DNA of 18,285 nucleotides from an uncultured Myxococcales bacterium (GCA_937998045.1 CALKVG010000683.1:1-18285); one strand, 5' to 3'; counted from the stretch's first letter, positions 7,459 through 14,943 are shown. The notes: generated by a model from the letters alone, not told the origin. Made by a program: numbers and translations.

Positions 7459-8613
7459 TCACCGGTTCTCCGGCCTGGGCGAGAGCTTGGCGTCGAGGTT
7501 CACCTCGTTCTTGACGGTGACGGGCGAGCTGTTGTGCAGCTTGAAGGCGCCGGCGGTGACCAGCTCCTGGCCCGCCTTCACGCCGTCGATCGCCGCAACG
7601 TAGTCGCCACGCTGCTCGCCCACCTTGACGAACTGCTGGCGCGCGATCTTCGCGGGCTTGCCGTCGGCCCCGAAAACCGGCGATCCCGAGTCGTCCTTCT
7701 TGTCCTCGACGACGAAGACCGAGTCCCCGTACGAAGCGTGGACGACGGCGGTCACGGGGAGCGCGACGAACGGCGCCGTCTTGGGGAGGACGACGGACAC
7801 GTTGACGAACATCCCGGGCCGGAGCTTCTCGTGATCGTTCGGGACGCTAGCGCGCAGCTTGAGCGAGCGCGTCGTCGAGTCGACGGAGGGATCGATCGCC
7901 GCGATGACGCCGCTGTACGTCGCGCCGTCCGCCCCTTCGACCATCGCCCGGACGGGGGTGCCGACCTTCAAGCTGGCGAGCTGCTGCTGCGGGAGAGTGA
8001 AATCGACGAAGACCGAGTCGATCTGCTCGAGCACCGTGAGCGTGGTGCCAGGGTTCAGATACTGGCCGAGGTTGACCGCGCGGATGCCGAGGCGGCCCGC
8101 GAACGGCGCCCGCACGATCTTGCGGTCGATCTGCGCCTCGAGCCCGCTCACGTCGGCGGCGGAGGTCTTGAAGGCGGACTCGTCGGCGTCGAGCTGCGAC
8201 TGAGCGATCGCGTTCGACTGCACGAGGGCGCGCGAGCGCTTGGCCTGCACCTCGGCGAGCTCCTGACGAGCGCGGGCCGACGCGAGCTGCGCCCGCTCGA
8301 CGCGCGAGTCGAGCTCGACGAGCGGCTGCCCCTGGCGCACGGTGGCGCCCGACTCGAAGTCGATGCGCCAGACGACGCCGGGCGCGTCGTTGCTGATCTC
8401 GACGCCCTTGGCGGCAGCTACGCTACCTACGGCCGAGAGGGTGCCCTCCCACGACTGCTCCTGCAGGACGGTGGTGTTGACGGCCTCCGGAGGAGGACCT
8501 GCCTTCTGCATTTGCTTGCCCATCGCCATGAGCGAGGCGATCTGCTTCCCCTTCACCCCGGCGAGCCCCCCGATGAGGAGGAGGAGCCCGAGTACGGCCG
8601 CGACGTAACGCAT
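7459..8613 (-). CDS. RND efflux periplasmic adaptor (membrane fusion protein)
   Basis: This 384-residue HlyD/AcrA-type adaptor bridges the RND pump to an outer-membrane channel. An N-terminal hydrophobic segment (residues 2-20) lacks a lipobox, so it is probably anchored by an uncleaved helix. A biotinyl-lipoyl half-motif follows (GVVWRIDFESGATVRQGQPL, 79-98), then a helical hairpin rich in Ala, Gln and Glu (about 103-163). The returning lipoyl half is VRAPFAGRLGIRAVNLGQY (167-185). Then come a beta-barrel domain (about 198-278) and a membrane-proximal domain (about 283-375). The insertion DKKDDSGSPVFGADGKP (304-320) in the membrane-proximal domain is typical of some adaptors. The ATG at 8613 precedes the hydrophobic segment directly and has a weak TAGGA upstream. 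It is the first gene of the operon, transcribed leftwards ahead of the pump. Confidence 0.93.
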   Translation of the reverse strand: MRYVAAVLGLLLLIGGLAGVKGKQIASLMAMGKQMQKAGPPPEAVNTTVLQEQSWEGTLSAVGSVAAAKGVEISNDAPGVVWRIDFESGATVRQGQPLVELDSRVERAQLASARARQELAEVQAKRSRALVQSNAIAQSQLDADESAFKTSAADVSGLEAQIDRKIVRAPFAGRLGIRAVNLGQYLNPGTTLTVLEQIDSVFVDFTLPQQQLASLKVGTPVRAMVEGADGATYSGVIAAIDPSVDSTTRSLKLRASVPNDHEKLRPGMFVNVSVVLPKTAPFVALPVTAVVHASYGDSVFVVEDKKDDSGSPVFGADGKPAKIARQQFVKVGEQRGDYVAAIDGVKAGQELVTAGAFKLHNSSPVTVKNEVNLDAKLSPRPENR

Positions 8614-8660
8614 GTCCTACCGATGCCGCAGGACGCGAATCCGCTCGCGCCAGCATCAAA

Positions 8661-8672
8661 AATCGGCCGATT
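8661..8672. promoter_or_regulatory. 12-base palindrome upstream of efflux operon, operator candidate
   Basis: AATCGGCCGATT is a perfect 12-base palindrome centred 53 bases upstream of the adaptor start codon. On the minus strand it runs directly into TTTTTG, an AT-rich patch in otherwise very GC-rich DNA. Efflux operons are commonly repressed by TetR- or MarR-type proteins that bind short palindromes near the promoter, which is the basis for the suggestion. No regulator gene is adjacent, and I cannot place -10 and -35 boxes confidently. Confidence 0.35.
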
Positions 8673-8690
8673 CGCCGGTCTACGCGGCCC

Positions 8691-8713
8691 CGGGGATCGG
8701 GGGGAGATCCCCG
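8691..8713. promoter_or_regulatory. Hairpin CGGGGATC...GATCCCCG in efflux operon leader
   Basis: An 8-base perfect inverted repeat (8691-8698 and 8706-8713) surrounds a 7-base loop of six G and one A. It lies between the lipoprotein gene and the efflux operon, 78-100 bases upstream of the adaptor start. It could be an operator, or part of termination for the leftward lipoprotein transcript. No T-run follows on the minus strand. Confidence 0.3.
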
Positions 8714-8733
8714 CGTGTGTGAACGGGCGGTTT

Positions 8734-8768
8734 CACGTTCGGGCACGCATGCACGGCGCCCGAACGTG
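8734..8768 (-). terminator. Strong hairpin downstream of the CX6C lipoprotein gene
   Basis: An 11-base perfect inverted repeat (CACGTTCGGGC at 8734-8744, GCCCGAACGTG at 8758-8768) has a 13-base loop. It begins 21 bases past the stop codon of the leftward lipoprotein gene, where a terminator is expected. A proper T-run is lacking: the minus strand continues AAACCGCCC. It may therefore be an atypical terminator, an mRNA 3'-end stabiliser, or a protein-binding site for the efflux operon further left. Confidence 0.42.
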
Positions 8769-8789
8769 GATCTCGGACCGTTCCCGGCG

Positions 8790-9404
8790 CTATTGCGCGG
8801 TCGCGAGGCAGGCCTCGGCGTTCGCCGCGCAGGTGGCCGGCGGCGTGGTGCTCGCGAGACATTGCTGGAGTGTCTGCAGGCAGGCGCTACCAGCGACACC
8901 CGCGTCATCGACCGGCGACGGGGGCGTCACGCCGCCGCCGTCGTCTCCCGGCGGGACGACACCGCCGCCGCTGTCGCCGCCGCCGAAAGGCGGGATGCCG
9001 GCATCGTTCAGGTTCGACCCACAGGCACCGCCGCTGCCGAAGCCGCGGCCGCCCCCGAATCCGTGGTGGCCACCGAGGCTCCCGAACCGTCCGCCGGCGA
9101 AACCGCCCTCGGGGAAGCTTCCGTCGAAGTCGGGGAAGCCGCCGTCGAGGTGGCCGAGCAGGCGGCCGCCCCCGTCGCCGCCGATCGACTGCAGGCAGGA
9201 GCGGAGCGCGTCCTGGCAGGCGGACATCGCCGCCGGCGCCGTCGCGGCTTGGAAGCAGCTGCGAGCCTGCGACTCGCACCCTCGCACCGCACCGAGCTCC
9301 TGCGACGTCGTGGCCGATTGCTCCGCGGACCAGGGAGCTTCGGATCCCTCGCACCCTGCGAGGGCGAGCGCGAAGACAAGACCGATGATGTTCGTTCTCA
9401 TCAT
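8790..9404 (-). CDS. Gly-rich lipoprotein with two CX6C...CX6C modules
   Basis: This 204-residue predicted lipoprotein is of unknown function. It has the signal MMRTNIIGLVFALALAGC with lipobox LAGC and lipidated C18. The first module has Cys at 43, 50, 63 and 70, spaced CX6C-X12-CX6C. The second, at the C-terminus, has Cys at 175, 182, 192 and 199, spaced CX6C-X9-CX6C. Both look like short helical hairpins that could be clamped by two disulfides. Between them lies a Gly/Phe/Asp/His-rich stretch (about 75-127, including GGHHGFGGGRGFG) and a Gly/Asp/Pro linker (about 140-170), plus a single unpaired C128. The residue after the lipidated Cys is Glu, not Asp, so outer-membrane sorting would be the default by the usual rule. 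The start at 9404 is well supported by a GGAG ribosome site; an upstream in-frame extension to 9551 is unlikely. The gene is transcribed alone. Confidence 0.8.
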   Translation of the reverse strand: MMRTNIIGLVFALALAGCEGSEAPWSAEQSATTSQELGAVRGCESQARSCFQAATAPAAMSACQDALRSCLQSIGGDGGGRLLGHLDGGFPDFDGSFPEGGFAGGRFGSLGGHHGFGGGRGFGSGGACGSNLNDAGIPPFGGGDSGGGVVPPGDDGGGVTPPSPVDDAGVAGSACLQTLQQCLASTTPPATCAANAEACLATAQ

Positions 9405-9408
9405 GTTT

Positions 9409-9415
9409 CTTCTCC
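9409..9415 (-). promoter_or_regulatory. Ribosome binding site GGAGAAG of the CX6C lipoprotein
   Basis: On the minus strand, GGAGAAG precedes ATG 9404 with 7 bases between GGAG and the start codon. This is one of the clearest ribosome sites in the window. It fixes the start at the first of two tandem ATGs, directly before the lipoprotein signal peptide. Confidence 0.7.
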
Positions 9416-9732
9416 ATTCGTGAGCGCAGACGACGCCCGACGTGTCCCGCGCGTGCGGGCACGGGGCGGGGGTCGCGAACGCGCGATGCGATGACCATCG
9501 AGACGGTGGCGCTCGACGCCGGCCGCTGGCGATTGCAGGCGGTGTTCCCACCCGGACGTCCTCGAAAAGACGGCGATTTTCGGCGCGGCGGCATCCAAGA
9601 CGATGGTCGGCCGGCTCACCACGAAGGAACCGTTCACCCCAGCCGAGCTCCGCGCGAAGGCGAGTGCGCCGGATGGAGAAGCGCCCGGCGAAGCTGCCGT
9701 GGGGCGCGCCAGTGTGTCAGCTTTGCTCCGGT

Positions 9733-9760
9733 CGTGGCAGCCGCGCCACGCGCTGCCACG
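9733..9760. promoter_or_regulatory. 9-base inverted repeat upstream of the GH15-otsAB operon
   Basis: CGTGGCAGC (9733-9741) and GCTGCCACG (9752-9760) form a perfect inverted repeat with a 10-base loop, about 77-104 bases upstream of the GH15 start codon. The loop carries another CGCCACGC element related to the right arm. The position suits an operator or a leader hairpin controlling trehalose gene expression. The sequence matches no binding site I can name. Confidence 0.35.
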
Positions 9761-9836
9761 CCGCATCGGCGCTCGCGCTGAGGGGCACGTGCAGTGCAGT
9801 GCGCAAAGGCCGAGGCCCCTACCCAATGCCGCACGC

Positions 9837-11681
9837 ATGAACGCCGCTGCCGCAACGGAAGAAGAGGTGACCGCCGCCGCGGCGGCGCTTCGCATCCCGC
9901 CGCTCGACCACGGAGCCATCGGTAACGGGCGCGTCCTCGGGCTCGTATCTCCCACGAGCGCGATCGAGTGGCTCTGCCTCCCGCGCTTCGATTCGGCGTC
10001 GATCTTCGCTCGACTGCTCGACTCGCGGCACGGTGGTACCTTCCGCTTTCTCGTGGGCGAGCGCGAGGTGCGCGGACACCTGCGGTACCTGCCCAACACG
10101 AACGTGCTGTCGACGCGGTTCGAGCACGACGGCGCAGCCTGGGAGGTCATCGACTACGCGCCCCGCATCCCGGAGGGGCTCGATGTCCGCGTCCCGCTCG
10201 AGATCGTCCGCCTCGTGCGGCCCCTCGCCGGACACCCGCGGCTTCGCGTCGACTTCGATCCGCGCCCCGACTACGCCCGCACACCGGTGGAGCTGCGCGA
10301 GACGACGGACGGCATCGAGGTCGTCGGCTCACCCGCACCGCTGCATCTCGCGACGAACCTGCCCTGCCCCTACGTCCTGGCGCGACGCGAGTTCGTCCTC
10401 ACAAAACCGGTGTTCTTCGTGTTGACCTACGGCCGGCGCGAGCAACCGCCAAACCTCGCGCAGGCGTTTCACGAGCTCGAGCTCACCGTCGCGGGCTGGC
10501 GCGCCTGGGCCAAGACGTGCGCTCTGCCCTACTTCGCCGCGCCGCAGGTGCTCCGGTCGGCGTTGTGCCTGAAGCTCCACGCGTACCACGACACGGGCGC
10601 GATCATCGCGGCGACGACGACCAGCATCCCGGAGGCGATGGGCACCCCCCGCGCCTGGGATTACCGCTTCTGCTGGCTGCGCGACGCGGCGTTCGTCGTC
10701 GAGGCGCTGCGGCGCCTCGGACATTTGAACGAGGGCGAGCAGTTCCTCAACTTCCTGCGCGACGTCGCCGAGAGCGGACCGCTCCAGCCGCTCTACGGCA
10801 TCGACGGCGAGCGGAATCTCCCCGAGGACCGGCTGACGCACCTGGCGGGCTTCGGCGACTGCGGCTGGGTGCGCATCGGCAACGCGGCGGCCGAGCAACG
10901 GCAGAACGACCTGATGGGCGAGCTTGTGCTGTGCCTGGAGACGCTGCTCACGGATCCGCGCATCGTGGACGAAGACTCGGGGCGTTTCACGCCGCTCCTG
11001 CAGCGGCTGGTCGAGGAGGCCATCGAAGCGGCGCCGACTCCGGACACGAGCATCTGGGAGTTTCGCAGCCTGAGGAACGTGTACACGTTCTCGCGCGCCC
11101 TCTGCTGGGTGGCGATCGATCGCGGCGCCAACCTGGCTCGCCGCATGGGCAGGCTGGAGCTCGCCGAGCGCTGGGCGCCGATCGCGGAGCGCGAACGCAA
11201 CGAGGTCCTGCGGCGGGGCTACAGCGAGCGACTCGGATATTTCACGCAGGCGCTCGACGGGGAGGTGCCCGACGCTTCGCTCCTGCTCCTGCCGACCCTG
11301 GGCATCATCGACGCGCGCGACGCGCGCTTCGTGTCGACGCTGGAGGCGTACGAGCAGCTCCTCGTCAGCGGCGGTCTGATGCGCCGGTACGCGGCGGCCG
11401 ACGATTTCGGCGAGACGCAGAGCGCGTTCACGATCTGCTCGTTCTGGTGGGCGGAGGCCCTGGCGCTGACCGGACGCCTGGAACGCGCCGTGGAGGTCTT
11501 CGAGCGCATCACGCGCCACGCGAACCCGGTGGGCCTCTTCAGCGAAGACATCGACCCCGACACCGGCGCGTTGCTGGGGAACTTCCCGCAGGCGTATACG
11601 CACGTGGGACTCATCCACGCGGCGATGACCATCAGCGAGCTCCTCGAGGCGCGCGATGGTCGGGTGAGGGCGTGGACATGA
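9837..11681 (+). CDS. GH15 family glycoside hydrolase (glucoamylase or trehalase type)
   Basis: The 614-residue protein has the two-part layout of prokaryotic GH15 enzymes. An N-terminal beta-sandwich (about 20-215) includes GNGRVLGLVSPTSAIEWLCL. A catalytic alpha/alpha barrel follows, with WDYRFCWLRDA at 274-284, YGIDGERNLPEDRL at 320-333 and WVRIGNAAAEQ at 344-354. The likely general acid is E408 in SIWEFR and the likely base E570 in LFSEDIDPDTG, both present. GH15 enzymes release glucose from the ends of alpha-glucans; some bacterial and archaeal members are trehalases. Linkage to trehalose synthesis favours a role in trehalose or maltodextrin turnover, but sequence alone does not decide it. 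No signal peptide is seen, so it is probably cytoplasmic. ATG 9837 sits just before the domain, without an obvious ribosome site. Its stop overlaps the next start (ATGA). Confidence 0.9.
   Translation: MNAAAATEEEVTAAAAALRIPPLDHGAIGNGRVLGLVSPTSAIEWLCLPRFDSASIFARLLDSRHGGTFRFLVGEREVRGHLRYLPNTNVLSTRFEHDGAAWEVIDYAPRIPEGLDVRVPLEIVRLVRPLAGHPRLRVDFDPRPDYARTPVELRETTDGIEVVGSPAPLHLATNLPCPYVLARREFVLTKPVFFVLTYGRREQPPNLAQAFHELELTVAGWRAWAKTCALPYFAAPQVLRSALCLKLHAYHDTGAIIAATTTSIPEAMGTPRAWDYRFCWLRDAAFVVEALRRLGHLNEGEQFLNFLRDVAESGPLQPLYGIDGERNLPEDRLTHLAGFGDCGWVRIGNAAAEQRQNDLMGELVLCLETLLTDPRIVDEDSGRFTPLLQRLVEEAIEAAPTPDTSIWEFRSLRNVYTFSRALCWVAIDRGANLARRMGRLELAERWAPIAERERNEVLRRGYSERLGYFTQALDGEVPDASLLLLPTLGIIDARDARFVSTLEAYEQLLVSGGLMRRYAAADDFGETQSAFTICSFWWAEALALTGRLERAVEVFERITRHANPVGLFSEDIDPDTGALLGNFPQAYTHVGLIHAAMTISELLEARDGRVRAWT
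11666..11670 (+). promoter_or_regulatory. Ribosome site GAGGG and ATGA junction of otsAB
   Basis: GAGGG inside the end of the GH15 coding region precedes ATG 11678 by 7 bases. The start codon overlaps the GH15 stop (TGA 11679-11681) in an ATGA arrangement. This supports the otsAB start and points to translational coupling of the two genes. Confidence 0.65.
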
Positions 11682-13879
11682 GCTCTCCGCGCGTCATCCT
11701 CGTATCCAACCGCCTGCCGGTCACCGCGACGGTCCACGGCGGCGAGGTCCACGTCGAGCGCAGCGCGGGCGGGCTCGTCACCGGACTGCGCGGACCGCAC
11801 GAGCGCTCGCTGGGCAACTGGATCGGGTGGCCGGGCGACGTGTCGGAGATGGACGATGCCCAGAGGCGCGAGCTCACCGCCCGCCTCGCGGACATGCGTT
11901 GCACGCCGGTGTATCTCACGGCGAGCGAGGTCAGCCAGTACTACGACGGCTTCTCCAACGCCGTCCTGTGGCCGCTCTTCCACTACCTCCTCGACCGCAT
12001 CCCGCCGACGTCCCAGGAGTGGGACGCGTACCGCTCGGTGAACGAGCGCTTCGCCGACGCCGCGGCCGCTGCCTGGCGCGACCCGAGCGACCTCGTGTGG
12101 GTGCATGACTACCAGCTGGTGCTGGTGCCCCAGATGCTGCGGGCGCGCATTCCGAGCGCCAAGATCGGGTTCTTCTTGCACATCCCCTTTCCGGCCTCGG
12201 AGGTCGTGCGCATTCTGCCGTGGCGCGAGCAGGTCATCGAGGGGATGCTCGGCGCCGACCTCGTCGGCTTTCATACGTACACCTATCGCAGCCACTTCTC
12301 GTCGTCGGCCCTGCGCATCCTCGGGATACCGACGCAGGGCGACTGCATCTACGTGGATGGCCGCGAGATTCGCCTCGGCGTCTTCCCGATCGGCGTCGAC
12401 GCGCACGCCTTCGGCGCGCTGGCCGACGACGACGCCGTGCTGCGCGAGGTCGCGACCATCCGCGCGGACGCGCGCGGCGAGCGGATCCTCCTCGGCGTCG
12501 ATCGCCTCGACTATACGAAAGGGATCCCTCGACGGTTGCTCGCGTTCGAGCGGCTCCTCGAGCGCGAGCCTCACTGGCGCGGCAAGGTGCGCCTCCTTCA
12601 GATCGCGGTCCCGTCGCGCGACAAGGTGCCGAGCTATCAGGAGTTCCGCCGGCAGGTCGACGAGCTCGTCGGACGCATCAACGGCGCCTTCTCGACGGTG
12701 GACTGGACGCCGATCCATTACGTGTACCGAGCCCTGAACGAGCGCCAGGTCGTCGCGCTTTACCGCGCCGCCGACGCGATGCTCGTGACCCCGCTGCGCG
12801 ACGGGATGAACCTCGTCGCGAAGGAGTTCGTCACGTGCCGCACCGACGGCGACGGCGTCCTCGTCCTCAGCGAGTTCGCCGGTGCCGCCGCGGAGATGGG
12901 CGAGGCGCTGCAGGTGAACCCTTACGACATCGACTCCATGGCCCGCGCCTACGATACGGCGCTGCGCATGCCCGAGGACGAGCGGCGCCTGCGAATGGGT
13001 TCGCTGCGGCAGCGAATCGCGTCGCGCGACGTGCAGAACTGGGCGCAAAGCTTCCTCGACGCGCTCGGTGCCGTGCGCGCCGAGGGGGAGCGCGCGCAGG
13101 TCGTGCTCAGCACGCGCGAGGACCTCGACGCGCTGGCGTCTCGCTTGCGAAGTGCCGAACGCCTCGTTTTGCTCCTCGACTACGACGGGACGCTCGTTCC
13201 CTTTGCGCGCGCGCCGGATCTCGCCGCGCCGGACGGCGAGCTGCTCGTCCTCCTCGCGTCCCTCGCGGCGAAGCCGGGGGTGCGCGTGCACGTGGTGAGC
13301 GGGCGTCGCCGGGACACCCTCGAGCGATGGCTGGGCGATCTCCCCGTCGGCCTGCACGCCGAGCATGGTTACTGGTCGCGCATGGCGCCCGGGCAGCCGT
13401 GGATCGCCCCGCACGACCTCGACGTCTCATGGCTCCCGCGCGTTCGGCGCATCCTGGAGGACGCGACGGCCACGACGCCGGGCGCGCTCGTCGAAGCGAA
13501 GACCGCGAGCCTCGCGTGGCACTGGCGCATGGCAGAGCCGGAGCTCGGCGACGAGCGCGCCCGAGAGCTGTGGCGCCGCCTGGACCAGGAGATGCCGGAC
13601 GGCGCGTTCGAGCTCCTCGGCGGCGAGAAGGTCATCGAAGTTCGTCCGCGCGGCGTGAGCAAGGCGCGGGTGCTCGAGCGCGTGCTTGCCGCCATCGAGC
13701 GGCCGCTGCCCACCATCGCGGCGATGGGAGACGACGGAACGGACGACGACATGTTCCGGGCGATGCCCCCCGAAGCCATCACGATCAGCGTCGGGTTCCG
13801 TCCAAGCGTCGCGCGCTATCGCGTGGCCCGACCCCGCGCGGCGCGCGCCCTCCTCGGGAGCGTCGCGGGCGAGCGTTAG
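11678..13879 (+). CDS. otsAB: Bifunctional trehalose-6-phosphate synthase/phosphatase (OtsA-OtsB fusion)
   Basis: This 733-residue cytoplasmic fusion carries both steps of the OtsAB route. UDP-glucose plus glucose-6-phosphate gives trehalose-6-phosphate, which is then dephosphorylated to trehalose. Residues 1 to about 470 are a GT20 synthase. It has SNRLPV (R12), the AGGLVTGL loop (30-37), WIGWPGD, VWVHDYQ (D144), FFLHIPFP (H168), the sugar-phosphate and nucleotide ligands R276 and K281 in DRLDYTKG, and DGMNLVAKEF (375-384). From about 490 it is a HAD phosphatase. The DYDGTL motif holds nucleophile D501 and D503. It is followed by S541 in VVSGRR, K662 in GVSKAR, and GDDGTDDDMF with D685, D686 and D689. 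All catalytic landmarks of both halves are present, so both should be active. The fusion may channel the intermediate. It is coupled to the GH15 gene upstream and ends 25 bases from a convergent SDR gene. Confidence 0.95.
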   Translation: MSSPRVILVSNRLPVTATVHGGEVHVERSAGGLVTGLRGPHERSLGNWIGWPGDVSEMDDAQRRELTARLADMRCTPVYLTASEVSQYYDGFSNAVLWPLFHYLLDRIPPTSQEWDAYRSVNERFADAAAAAWRDPSDLVWVHDYQLVLVPQMLRARIPSAKIGFFLHIPFPASEVVRILPWREQVIEGMLGADLVGFHTYTYRSHFSSSALRILGIPTQGDCIYVDGREIRLGVFPIGVDAHAFGALADDDAVLREVATIRADARGERILLGVDRLDYTKGIPRRLLAFERLLEREPHWRGKVRLLQIAVPSRDKVPSYQEFRRQVDELVGRINGAFSTVDWTPIHYVYRALNERQVVALYRAADAMLVTPLRDGMNLVAKEFVTCRTDGDGVLVLSEFAGAAAEMGEALQVNPYDIDSMARAYDTALRMPEDERRLRMGSLRQRIASRDVQNWAQSFLDALGAVRAEGERAQVVLSTREDLDALASRLRSAERLVLLLDYDGTLVPFARAPDLAAPDGELLVLLASLAAKPGVRVHVVSGRRRDTLERWLGDLPVGLHAEHGYWSRMAPGQPWIAPHDLDVSWLPRVRRILEDATATTPGALVEAKTASLAWHWRMAEPELGDERARELWRRLDQEMPDGAFELLGGEKVIEVRPRGVSKARVLERVLAAIERPLPTIAAMGDDGTDDDMFRAMPPEAITISVGFRPSVARYRVARPRAARALLGSVAGER

Positions 13880-13904
13880 GGCGAAGGACCGAGCGCGGCC
13901 AGCG

Positions 13905-14762
13905 TCAGTCGGGGAGGTCCACGCCGGTCCATTCGACGCTCTTCTTCCATAGCCGCGCCGCGAGCTCGGCGTCCTCGGCGAACGGGCTCGGGGCCTTCTC
14001 CTCGCAACGCACGTAGTAGCGGCCGGTCTGGTCGGCGACCGCCGGATCGGTCGCGCAGTACAGAGAGGTGGCGGCCCCGTCTTCGTTCGAGATCATGCGC
14101 ATCGTAACGAGAGGGCGGATGGGCCAGGGTATGCGGCGCCAGATGTCGGAGGCCACGACGCCCGGGTGGAGCGCGTACGTGTGCGGCCCACCGGTGCCGA
14201 AGCGGCGCGCGAGCTCCTTCGTGAAGAGGATGTTCGCGAGCTTCGAGACGGCGTACTCCGGCATTCCGGCAAACGACCGCGTCCGGCGGCAAACGGCGTC
14301 GAAATCGATACCCGAAGCGTCGCGGTGAATCTTGCTCGCGACCGTGACGACGCGCGCGCGGGAGGCAGCGCGAAGGCGCCCAGCCAGGAGCACCGTGAGC
14401 GCGAAGTGGCCGACATGGTTGGTACCGAACATCAGCTCGAAGCCATCCCGCGTGACACCGCGCCGGCCCGCGACGCCGGCGTTGTTGACGAGGACGTCGA
14501 TCGCCGCGAAACGCGCGACCAGGCGCGACGCGCACGCGCGCACCGAGGACAGATCGCCGAGATCGAGCGCCTCGAAGTCGGCGGCGCCTCCCGCAGCGCG
14601 GATCGCGTCGATGACCGGCTGCGTCTTCTCTTCCGACCGGCACGCGAGGACGACCTGCGCTCCTCGAGCGGCCAGACGTTCGGCGGTGACGCGGCCGATT
14701 CCGGTATTCGCGCCGGTGACTACCACGTTGCGTCCTGCGAGGTCTCGACTGGTGCTCGGCAA
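13905..14762 (-). CDS. SDR-family oxidoreductase, retinol-dehydrogenase-like
   Basis: A classical short-chain dehydrogenase of 285 residues from the chosen start. It has the nucleotide-binding TGANTGIG (16-23), a C-R-S after the second strand (CRS, 41-43) that suggests NADP(H) preference, NNAG (93-96) and structural N115 in TNHVGHF. The catalytic S143, Y170 and K174 are in place (YAVSK). The C-terminal half (HPGVVASDIWRR, then DQTGRYYVRCEEK) resembles retinol-dehydrogenase/WWOX-type SDRs, a group with many unassigned bacterial members. The substrate is unknown. The frame stays open far upstream into the divergent gene, but the Rossmann fold begins only about 10 residues after TTG 14762, so I chose that start. 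No good ribosome site supports it, and the start is uncertain by a few residues to about 60. The gene converges with otsAB. Confidence 0.85.
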   Translation of the reverse strand: MPSTSRDLAGRNVVVTGANTGIGRVTAERLAARGAQVVLACRSEEKTQPVIDAIRAAGGAADFEALDLGDLSSVRACASRLVARFAAIDVLVNNAGVAGRRGVTRDGFELMFGTNHVGHFALTVLLAGRLRAASRARVVTVASKIHRDASGIDFDAVCRRTRSFAGMPEYAVSKLANILFTKELARRFGTGGPHTYALHPGVVASDIWRRIPWPIRPLVTMRMISNEDGAATSLYCATDPAVADQTGRYYVRCEEKAPSPFAEDAELAARLWKKSVEWTGVDLPD

Positions 14763-14846
14763 GGGTGCGCCAATGTACCAGCTGCCGCCGGAGGGCTCAC
14801 CGCTTCTTGCGCTCGGGGCAGGTGTGCCGGTCCGTGCCTCACGCGA

Positions 14847-14893
14847 CACGGCGCGCGGGGGTTTGGCGATCGACGGTACCCGGTCGCGCCGTG
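14847..14893. promoter_or_regulatory. Inverted repeat in the SDR / DUF2330 divergent promoter region
   Basis: CACGGCGCG (14847-14855) and CGCGCCGTG (14885-14893) are perfect complements 29 bases apart, followed by ATTTTC. They sit 51-97 bases upstream of the DUF2330 start, within the 181-base gap between it and the divergent SDR gene. The pair could be two half-sites of a regulator or a stem in the leader RNA. No promoter boxes are clear. Confidence 0.3.
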
Positions 14894-14930
14894 ATTTTCG
14901 CTCGGCCCAGTCCGTGCCTGGGGCGAGCAC

Positions 14931-14938
14931 GGAGGAAA
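14931..14938 (+). promoter_or_regulatory. Ribosome binding site GGAGGAAA of the DUF2330 gene
   Basis: GGAGG lies 8 bases before ATG 14944, a near-consensus Shine-Dalgarno. It supports the ATG directly ahead of the signal peptide over the much longer upstream open frame. Confidence 0.75.
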
Positions 14939-14943
14939 GCGCC

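Larger units (their letters stand above)
9405..9836. other. Divergent intergenic region between lipoprotein and trehalose genes
   Basis: These 432 bases separate the leftward lipoprotein gene from the rightward GH15 gene and presumably hold both promoters. No protein-coding frame here is convincing. The GH15 frame is open back to an ATG at 9603, but the extra 78 residues are low-complexity, basic and unlike the family. Near the lipoprotein start there is an imperfect hairpin at 9442-9462 (one bulged T, loop GCGT). Nearer GH15 there is a perfect hairpin at 9733-9760. I could not recognise -10 or -35 boxes. Confidence 0.5.

Noticed and set aside
3996..7514. A 1172-residue open frame on the plus strand, antisense to the RND pump
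   Set aside because: It is Arg/Asp/Glu/His-rich low-complexity sequence produced by the GC bias of the real gene opposite, with no domain or signal. The minus-strand product matches the RND family along its whole length.
9603..9836. N-terminal extension of the GH15 protein to ATG 9603
   Set aside because: The added 78 residues are low-complexity and absent from the family; the family-like sequence begins shortly after ATG 9837.
11219..13414. 731-residue minus-strand frame opposite otsAB
   Set aside because: It is Arg/His/Val-biased shadow sequence. The opposite strand encodes a protein with all OtsA and OtsB motifs.
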